Assembly (NCBI GenBank): GCA_015055815.1 | Contig: SVHM01000001.1 | Coordinates: 105,774-169,773, forward strand | Length of the DNA: 64,000 nt | Direction of reading: 5' to 3' | DNA from: Clostridiales bacterium | GTDB lineage: Bacteria > Bacillota > Clostridia > Christensenellales > UBA1242 | Shown here: one piece after another, positions 51,663-57,554 of the stretch | How positions within the stretch are numbered: position 1 is the stretch's first letter | How the letters are laid out: every line of letters starts with the position of its first letter | Translations under genes and position numbers: made by a program | The notes under the pieces: generated by a model | What the model was told of the DNA's origin: nothing | The model's database searches: none | Seen by the model: only the letters and a program-made list of their open reading frames with translations

Positions 51663-52160
51663 TTAAACATTTAAAGATAGTGAAATTTCAGTATTATTAT
51701 TTGGTTTAAATTGAGTATATTTAACCCCACACTCATTAAATAACTGTTTTGAAGCGATATTACTTTCAGTGCCGTTGTATTTATCTGACATATAAATCAC
51801 TTCTTTAATACCTGCCTGAATTATTGCTTTAGCACACTCATTACATGGAAATAAGTCAACATAAATCTTAGCACCTTCAAATTCCTTTCTAGAGCCCCTA
51901 TAATTTAAAATTGCATTAAGTTCTGCATGGCAAACATACATATATTTTGTGTTTAATGGGTTGCCTTCTCTTTTCCATGGAAATTTATCATCAGCAAAAC
52001 CATTTGGTGCACCATTATATCCACAAGCCAATATTCTATTATCACTAGAAACAATACATGCCCCTACTTGAGTACTTGGGTCTTTACTTCTCATTGCAGT
52101 AAGTTTTGCAATTGACATAAAATATTCATCCCAAGTTAAATAATCTTTTCTTTCATCCAT
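51663..52160 (-). CDS. dCMP deaminase / ComEB-like cytidine deaminase
   Basis: [10 protein letters not shown] ... [16 protein letters not shown]. Confidence 0.9.
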   Translation of the reverse strand: MDERKDYLTWDEYFMSIAKLTAMRSKDPSTQVGACIVSSDNRILACGYNGAPNGFADDKFPWKREGNPLNTKYMYVCHAELNAILNYRGSRKEFEGAKIYVDLFPCNECAKAIIQAGIKEVIYMSDKYNGTESNIASKQLFNECGVKYTQFKPNNNTEISLSLNV

Positions 52161-52260
52161 AAATTAACTCCAATTTTTTTATAGTATATCACATAAAAAA
52201 ATATTTGTAACTAAATTCAAAATAATATTTAGCAAATATTACACTAAAATACACATTAAA

Positions 52261-52319
52261 GTTCACTTCAAGTCTGGTATAAGCAAAACAAAAAGACCCT
52301 TGCGGGTCTTATTTGGTGC
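52261..52319. repeat. Direct repeat copy 1: module tail, tRNA-Leu terminator and the last nucleotides of the tRNA-Leu 3' end
   Basis: GTTCACTTCAAGTCTGGTATAAGCAAAACAAAAAGACCCTTGCGGGTCTTATTTGGTGC; repeated at 53283-53342 with one indel. Confidence 0.95.
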
Positions 52320-52387
52320 AACGATTGATAACGAATACGAACCATAAAGTCTTTATCGGATATGGTTATTTTGTTGTTAGAGTGAAA

Positions 52388-52978
52388 TTATAGTTGTCTT
52401 TCTGGTTTATTAATTTTTCTAACAATTTCGTTTAATATAATTTCTGACCAAGACTCGAAATTTGTAATATTGTTCAAACTATCAATATCAACAAATTTAC
52501 ATTTACCGTCTGTGAAAGTAGTATCAAATGATTTTTCAATAAATATTGGAAATATAACTCCTAAATGTTTTGCCGACTTTTCCGAAATCGGAGTGTATGT
52601 TAATATTGGGTTGTTTGTCTCAACATCTTTAACTTCTAATCCTAATTCTTCTAATATTTCTCTTTTCATTCCATTTGTAAAAGTTTGAATGTTAGAATTG
52701 GACATGTCAAAAATATCTAAATGACCACCAACATATAACAAAGTTTTATTTTTCTCGGGAGATGTTTTGCTTGTAGATTTTGAGTTCTTGTTTATTATCA
52801 AAATTTGGTTGCCTTTTGTAATAATTACACCTGCACAAATTGGTTGAACGACATCTATTCTGTCTTCAACAATATCTCTATACCCATATTGAATTTCTAT
52901 ATCTTTTAATCTATCTATTGAATTTAATCCACTTGTAAGATTTAAATTGCCTTTATTAATATAACCAATTTTTTCCAT
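52388..52978 (-). CDS. NUDIX hydrolase-like protein
   Basis: GGHLDIFDMSNSNIQTFTNGMKREILEELGLEV (Nudix box with an insertion). Confidence 0.8.
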   Translation of the reverse strand: MEKIGYINKGNLNLTSGLNSIDRLKDIEIQYGYRDIVEDRIDVVQPICAGVIITKGNQILIINKNSKSTSKTSPEKNKTLLYVGGHLDIFDMSNSNIQTFTNGMKREILEELGLEVKDVETNNPILTYTPISEKSAKHLGVIFPIFIEKSFDTTFTDGKCKFVDIDSLNNITNFESWSEIILNEIVRKINKPERQL

Positions 52979-53163
52979 ACCACAAGTATAACACACTATT
53001 ATTAAAAGTGGTATAGTTTTAACAAAAAAAAGAGAAAATTTTAGATTTCTTCTCTCTTGTGTTTAGTTGTTGCTTGTGTCTTTGTTTTTAGTGTTTAGTA
53101 AAGCGTCAACACTTTTGGCTAATAAAAAACAACCCAAACACTCTGGTTTGGAATAGTTTTCTA

Positions 53164-53336
53164 TGGTGCTGGTGCCCAGACGTGGTGCAGACAATGTAAT
53201 TGTCAAATTAGCGAAGAGCATAGCTCGAGCGTCACAGGTACGATAAGTACCAGTTGATGTATGAAATACATCGTGAACGATAGTTCACTTCAAGTCTGGT
53301 ATTAAGCAAAACAAAAAGACCCTTGCGGGTCTTATT
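53164..53336. repeat. tRNA-Leu-associated hairpin module L1 (173 bp)
   Basis: Starts with a tRNA-Leu 3'-end copy TGGTGCTGGTG; core GGTGCAG-hp-CAAATTAGCGA-hp-GAGCGTCAC; ends just before the genuine tRNA-Leu 3' end at 53337. Confidence 0.88.
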
Positions 53337-53342
53337 TGGTGC
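53283..53342. repeat. Direct repeat copy 2 (partner of 52261-52319)
   Basis: GTTCACTTCAAGTCTGGTATTAAGCAAAACAAAAAGACCCTTGCGGGTCTTATTTGGTGC. Confidence 0.95.
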
Positions 53343-53423
53343 TGGTGACCAGACTTGAACTGGTACGGTTGTTACACCGCAGGATTTTAAGTCCTGTGCG
53401 TCTGCCGATTCCGCCACACCAGC
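53337..53423 (-). tRNA. tRNA-Leu (UAA)
   Basis: GCTGGTGTGGCGGAATCGGCAGACGCACAGGACTTAAAATCCTGCGGTGTAACAACCGTACCAGTTCAAGTCTGGTCACCAGCACCA; encoded CCA, long variable arm. Confidence 0.97.
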
Positions 53424-53426
53424 AAA

Positions 53427-53501
53427 TGGAGGCACCTCTCAGATTCGAACTGAGGCATGAGGGTTTTGCAGACCCGGGCCTTACCACTTGGCTAAGGTGC
53501 C
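53427..53501 (-). tRNA. tRNA-Cys (GCA)
   Basis: GGCACCTTAGCCAAGTGGTAAGGCCCGGGTCTGCAAAACCCTCATGCCTCAGTTCGAATCTGAGAGGTGCCTCCA. Confidence 0.97.
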
Positions 53502-53627
53502 ATGATTTGAACAAAGTAATTATAACACATTAAATTTCTTATGTAAAGTATTTAAATTAAAATTTATCAATATTTTATTTATAATATGAAATAATAAAAA
53601 CAAAGGTTACAAATAAAAATGTTAAAA

Positions 53628-53681
53628 AAATCTAAATCACGTCAATAAGCGAAAAAAAGAAACCCATTAGGTTTCTATTTA
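53628..53681. repeat. Truncated tRNA-Gly module remnant (tail plus terminator)
   Basis: TCACGTCAATAAGCGAAAAAAAGAAACCCATTAGGTTTCTATTTA matches the module tail (..TCTCGTCAATAAGCGAAAAAAAGAAACCCGTTAGGTTTCTATTTA). Confidence 0.8.
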
Positions 53682-53862
53682 TGGAGCGGAAGATCGAGTT
53701 CGGTGCAGTCACGCTAGTGACAAATTAGCGATAGACTAAAGTCTGAGCGTCACTAAGCGACATTCGGAGCGAGTTCCTTTGCGTGTAAGCAAAGCATGTT
53801 CGCTAGAACATGTGAATCTCGTCTATAAGCGAAAAAAAAGAAACCCGTTAGGTTTCTATTTA
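53682..53862. repeat. tRNA-Gly-associated hairpin module G1 (181 bp)
   Basis: Starts TGGAGCGGAAG (tRNA-Gly 3' end copy); core at 53702-53753; T-arm halves GCGAGTTC and GAATCTCGTC separated by hairpins. Confidence 0.92.
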
Positions 53863-54044
53863 TGGAGCGGAAGATCGAGTTCGGTGCAGTCACGTTAGTG
53901 ACAAATTAGCGATAGACTATATAGTCTGAGCGTCACTAAGCGACATTCGGAGCGAGTTCCTTTGCGTGTAAGCAAAGCATGTTCGCTAGAACATGTGAAT
54001 CTCGTCAATAAGCGAAAAAAAGAAACCCGTTAGGTTTCTATTTA
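53863..54044. repeat. tRNA-Gly-associated hairpin module G2 (182 bp), tandem copy of G1
   Basis: Near-identical to G1; hairpin 2 is AGACTATATAGTCT instead of AGACTAAAGTCT. Confidence 0.93.
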
Positions 54045-54119
54045 TGGAGCGGAAGACGAGATTCGAACTCGCGACATTCGCCTTGGCAAGGCGACGCTCT
54101 ACCACTGAGCCACTCCCGC
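54045..54119 (-). tRNA. tRNA-Gly (GCC)
   Basis: GCGGGAGTGGCTCAGTGGTAGAGCGTCGCCTTGCCAAGGCGAATGTCGCGAGTTCGAATCTCGTCTTCCGCTCCA. Confidence 0.97.
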
Positions 54120-54120
54120 A

Positions 54121-54252
54121 TATTTAATTATTTGCGTTCGCCTTGGCAAGTCTCGCTCAACCACGCTTACTGCCGCCACTCCCGCATATTTAATTATTTG
54201 CGTTCGCCTTGGCAAGTCTCGCTCAACCACGCTTACTGCCGCCACTCCCGCA
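54121..54252 (-). repeat. Two 66-bp tandem degenerate copies of the tRNA-Gly 5' half
   Basis: Minus strand unit GGGAGTGGCGGCAGTAAGCGTGGTTGAGCGAGACTTGCCAAGGCGAACGCAAATAATTAAATATGC; CCCGCA starts at 54115, 54181 and 54247 (period 66). Confidence 0.9.
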
Positions 54253-54328
54253 AGTTTATTATATGTGTCAATGATACATTCAATAACAAATTAATATTAC
54301 CATCACCACTAATACTAAATTAATAAAA

Positions 54329-54404
54329 TGGTGGGAGTTATAGGGCTCGAACCTATGACCTCCTGCTTGTAAGGCAGATGCTCTCCCAGCTGAGCTAAAC
54401 TCCC
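54329..54404 (-). tRNA. tRNA-Val (UAC)
   Basis: GGGAGTTTAGCTCAGCTGGGAGAGCATCTGCCTTACAAGCAGGAGGTCATAGGTTCGAGCCCTATAACTCCCACCA. Confidence 0.97.
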
Positions 54405-54620
54405 ACATTTCAGTACTTCTCATTTAGTACTTTATTAATATACCAAATATTTTAAAAAATTGCAACACTTTTTAATAAGTTTTTTAATTTTTTTTTAAAA
54501 AAGAAAAATACTTTATTATATATCCAAATACAACACCCTATTCGTTTTTATAATTTAAACTATAAACAAACCAATTTAGAAATATAATAAAGTATTATGT
54601 TTTGTGAAACTTAGGCTATA

Positions 54621-54770
54621 TTAGTTGCAGTTTCTAACTCTAGAAGTCTTTTTAGCTGTTGTTTTTCTAGAAGTTTTTGCATTATCTGTACTTGCTTCAG
54701 CTTTACTAGTAGTTCTATTTGAAGTTCTAGTATTACTTCTTTTTGTAGTACAATCACATTTTCTTGCCAT
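54621..54770 (-). CDS. Small basic Ser/Thr/Lys/Arg-rich protein, 49 aa
   Basis: MARKCDCTTKRSNTRTSNRTTSKAEASTDNAKTSRKTTAKKTSRVRNCN with AGGAGGTG RBS; not in the ORF track. Confidence 0.65.
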   Translation of the reverse strand: MARKCDCTTKRSNTRTSNRTTSKAEASTDNAKTSRKTTAKKTSRVRNCN

Positions 54771-54871
54771 ATTTTCACCTCCTATATTCACAAAGTAAGA
54801 TATACTTTGTACTTATATTTTGGCAAGAACACGACAAAATATTACATTTTTCAACATCCAAATATTGTAAA

Positions 54872-54900
54872 AAAGGCTAACTAAAACAGTTAGCCTTATC
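54872..54900. terminator. Terminator after fakA/yloV
   Basis: AAGGCTAACT..AGTTAGCCTTATCTTT hairpin. Confidence 0.75.
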
Positions 54901-54901
54901 T

Positions 54902-56548
54902 TTATTCAATTGAAATAATATAATAATATACTGGTTGTTCACCACTAATCATATTAATATCACAATCTGGATATCTTTGTTCTAGTTCTTCAGCAAGAGC
55001 ATTAGCATCTTCTTCAGCAACATCTTTACCATAGAATAGTGTCATATTAACGCTATCAGATGTAATTAACTTATCTATAAGTTGAATAGTTGTATCTTTA
55101 ACAAGGTTGCCTTTTGCAATTATACCTTTTTCATCAAGGCCTATAATATCGCCTGTTTCAAGGTCAAAACCATTAACATGAGTAGTTCTAACGGCATATG
55201 TAACAGAGCCACTTCTTACAGATTCTTTAGCATTGTTCATAGCTTCCAAATTTTCTTCAACTGTACTATCTGGATTAAATGCAAGTACTGAAGCAACACC
55301 TTCAGGAATAGATTTAGTAGGAATTACATGTAAAATCTTCTTTGTTAGTGTTTTAGCTTGGTCTGCTGCAAGAATAATATTTTTATTATTAGGAAGTACA
55401 AAAACATTTTTTGCTGGTATTCTATCAACTGCTTTAGCAATATCTTCTGCAGATGGGTTCATAGTTTGTCCACCTTCAATCATATCATCTACAAGCAAAT
55501 CACTAAATACATTTGCAATACCTTGTCCAGGTGCAACTGCAACAATACCAATTTCTTTTAGATTTTGTTGACGTTGTGTTTGAGCACGTTTAAGTTCTCT
55601 ATTTTGCTCAACCATATTTTCAATCTTAATATTAATTATTTCACCAAGTTCCAAAGCACTACCAAGTGCTAGGTTAGGTTGATTTGTATGAACATGGACT
55701 TTAACAAGTTCAAGATCGCCGAAACATACTACACTATCACCAATATTAGAAAGATTTTCTCTAAATTTCTCAATATCACTTTCAGTAGTTTTCTTCTTCA
55801 TATGAGTTATCATAAACTCTGTACAATAAGCAAATTCAATATCAGCAAGGTTATCAAGATTAACATAGAAATCATTATTATTCATTGCTTGAGTATTAAT
55901 AAGTTGTTCGATGTTAATATCAAAGTCTTCTTCACCAAGAATAACTTTTTCCATTCCCTTAAGAATAATAATAAGTCCTCTACCACCAGCATCTACAACA
56001 CCAGCTTTTTTAAGAACAGGCAACATTTCAGGTGTTTGTTGTAAGATTGCTTCACCATCATTTAGAATTGCTTCAAAGAATGGTTCAAAGTTATTATGTT
56101 TCTTACAATTTCTTTGAGCACTTTCAGCTATAACTCTAATAACAGTAAGTATAGTTCCTTCCTTTGGAGAAGCAACTGCCTTATAAGCAATAGTTGAGCC
56201 TTCAGTAAGAGCTTTTGCAAACATTTTTGTTGTTAATTCTTTTTCACAAGTACCAACGACATTACAAATACCTTTTAAGATTTGTGAAAGAATAACACCA
56301 GAGTTACCCCTTGCACCCCTTAAAGCACCAGTAACAACAGCTCTAGTAATACTAGCAAAATCATTCTCAAGACAATTGTTTAATTCTTTTACAACATTAT
56401 TATAAGTCAAACTCATATTTGTACCAGTATCACCATCAGGAACTGGGAATACATTAAGTGAGTCAACAAAATTCTTATTATCATCTAAAATCTTAGCACT
56501 AGCGATAATCATCTTTCTGAAAATCGTGCTATTAATCGTTTTTTGCAT
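54902..56548 (-). CDS. DAK phosphatase-domain / fatty acid kinase FakA-like (YloV)
   Basis: VDSLNVFPVPDGDTGTNMSLT ... GARGNSGVILSQIL. Confidence 0.93.
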   Translation of the reverse strand: MQKTINSTIFRKMIIASAKILDDNKNFVDSLNVFPVPDGDTGTNMSLTYNNVVKELNNCLENDFASITRAVVTGALRGARGNSGVILSQILKGICNVVGTCEKELTTKMFAKALTEGSTIAYKAVASPKEGTILTVIRVIAESAQRNCKKHNNFEPFFEAILNDGEAILQQTPEMLPVLKKAGVVDAGGRGLIIILKGMEKVILGEEDFDINIEQLINTQAMNNNDFYVNLDNLADIEFAYCTEFMITHMKKKTTESDIEKFRENLSNIGDSVVCFGDLELVKVHVHTNQPNLALGSALELGEIINIKIENMVEQNRELKRAQTQRQQNLKEIGIVAVAPGQGIANVFSDLLVDDMIEGGQTMNPSAEDIAKAVDRIPAKNVFVLPNNKNIILAADQAKTLTKKILHVIPTKSIPEGVASVLAFNPDSTVEENLEAMNNAKESVRSGSVTYAVRTTHVNGFDLETGDIIGLDEKGIIAKGNLVKDTTIQLIDKLITSDSVNMTLFYGKDVAEEDANALAEELEQRYPDCDINMISGEQPVYYYIISIE

Positions 56549-56569
56549 ATCTATATCCTTTAAAAAGAG

Positions 56570-56908
56570 CTATACTCTAACTCCTACAACATTTATATTA
56601 ACACTATCAACAATCATTCCGGTAAACTGTTCAACACCATATTTAACGGCACTTTTTAAATTATCTGTAACCGTTCCAATTGAAACACCGTATTTCAAGA
56701 TTGCATACAAGTCAATATAAATTCTATTGCCGACTGTAATAATCTTAATTCCCCTAGTTAATATGTTTTTTGACTTGACAGAGCCTTGACCGACCAAGTC
56801 AACAACACCATAACATTCCCTAGCAATGTGACCAGTGGCACATGCTATCGCTTCATCATTTATTGTAATTGTACCATAAGCATTGCTAGTATTTACAGCC
56901 ATGAGCAT
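56570..56908 (-). CDS. Asp23/Gls24 family protein (YloU-like)
   Basis: GTITINDEAIACATGHIARECYGVVDLV; yloU-yloV-rpmB synteny. Confidence 0.85.
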   Translation of the reverse strand: MLMAVNTSNAYGTITINDEAIACATGHIARECYGVVDLVGQGSVKSKNILTRGIKIITVGNRIYIDLYAILKYGVSIGTVTDNLKSAVKYGVEQFTGMIVDSVNINVVGVRV

Positions 56909-57241
56909 ATCTCCTTGAATTTATTATTTTATATTAGGACACCAAATGCCCCACGTACGATTATATCAAAGTTATATATAAATTGCAAGATTTTAAATAC
57001 AATTTATATATATATTATTAATATACTCCTACATATAAATGTTACAATAAAATTAAATATTTGGCAAGGAATTTTTAAAAAATAATTAATATTACTTTAT
57101 AAAAGTTTAAAAAAAGTCTTGCCAACAACAAATTAATTTGATATACTCTATGTGTTTAAAAATAATCGATATAAAGAATTATTGATAAATACTATAGTAT
57201 ATTACAATTTTAAATGAAAAAACCTTGGGGGTGAATTTACA

Positions 57242-57430
57242 ATGGCAAAAGAATGTTTTATATGTAGTAAGAAAAAAGTGGCTGGAAACCAAGTAAGTCA
57301 CTCTCACATCGCTACAAGAAGAACTTGGGGTGCTAATCTTCAAAAGAAATCTATTGAAGTTGATGGCAAAATTCAAAATGAATACATCTGCACTAAATGT
57401 TTAAAAACTCTTAAAAATAGCGAAAAATAA
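57242..57430 (+). CDS. rpmB: 50S ribosomal protein L28
   Basis: GNQVSHSHIATRRTWGANLQKKSIEVDG. Confidence 0.94.
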   Translation: MAKECFICSKKKVAGNQVSHSHIATRRTWGANLQKKSIEVDGKIQNEYICTKCLKTLKNSEK

Positions 57431-57445
57431 TTTGAGTACATAAAA

Positions 57446-57485
57446 AAGATATCTAACTATATTAGTTAGATATCTTTTTTTATTA
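57446..57485. terminator. Terminator after rpmB
   Basis: AAAAGATATCTAACTATATTAGTTAGATATCTTTTTTT. Confidence 0.85.
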
Positions 57486-57554
57486 GATTGACATAATTCA
57501 ATATAGAAATAATTAAACAAAAAAAATCTTAAAAAGGCTTACTTTCTAAGATTT

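Noticed and set aside
53337-53423. Group I intron in tRNA-Leu (UAA), a classic intron site
   Set aside because: The tRNA is contiguous with an uninterrupted anticodon loop; the nearby module is outside the gene and lacks the group I R/S motifs.
53232-53533. Short ORFs over the tRNA-Leu/Cys region (both strands)
   Set aside because: They translate tRNA genes and module DNA; no independent coding evidence.
53164-54044. CRISPR array
   Set aside because: Repeats are 173-182 bp, structured and tRNA-bounded, with no short repeat/spacer alternation or cas genes.
54132-54323. ORF MRSPWQVSLNHAYCRHSR... (63 aa, +)
   Set aside because: Antisense translation of the 66-bp pseudo-tRNA-Gly repeats.
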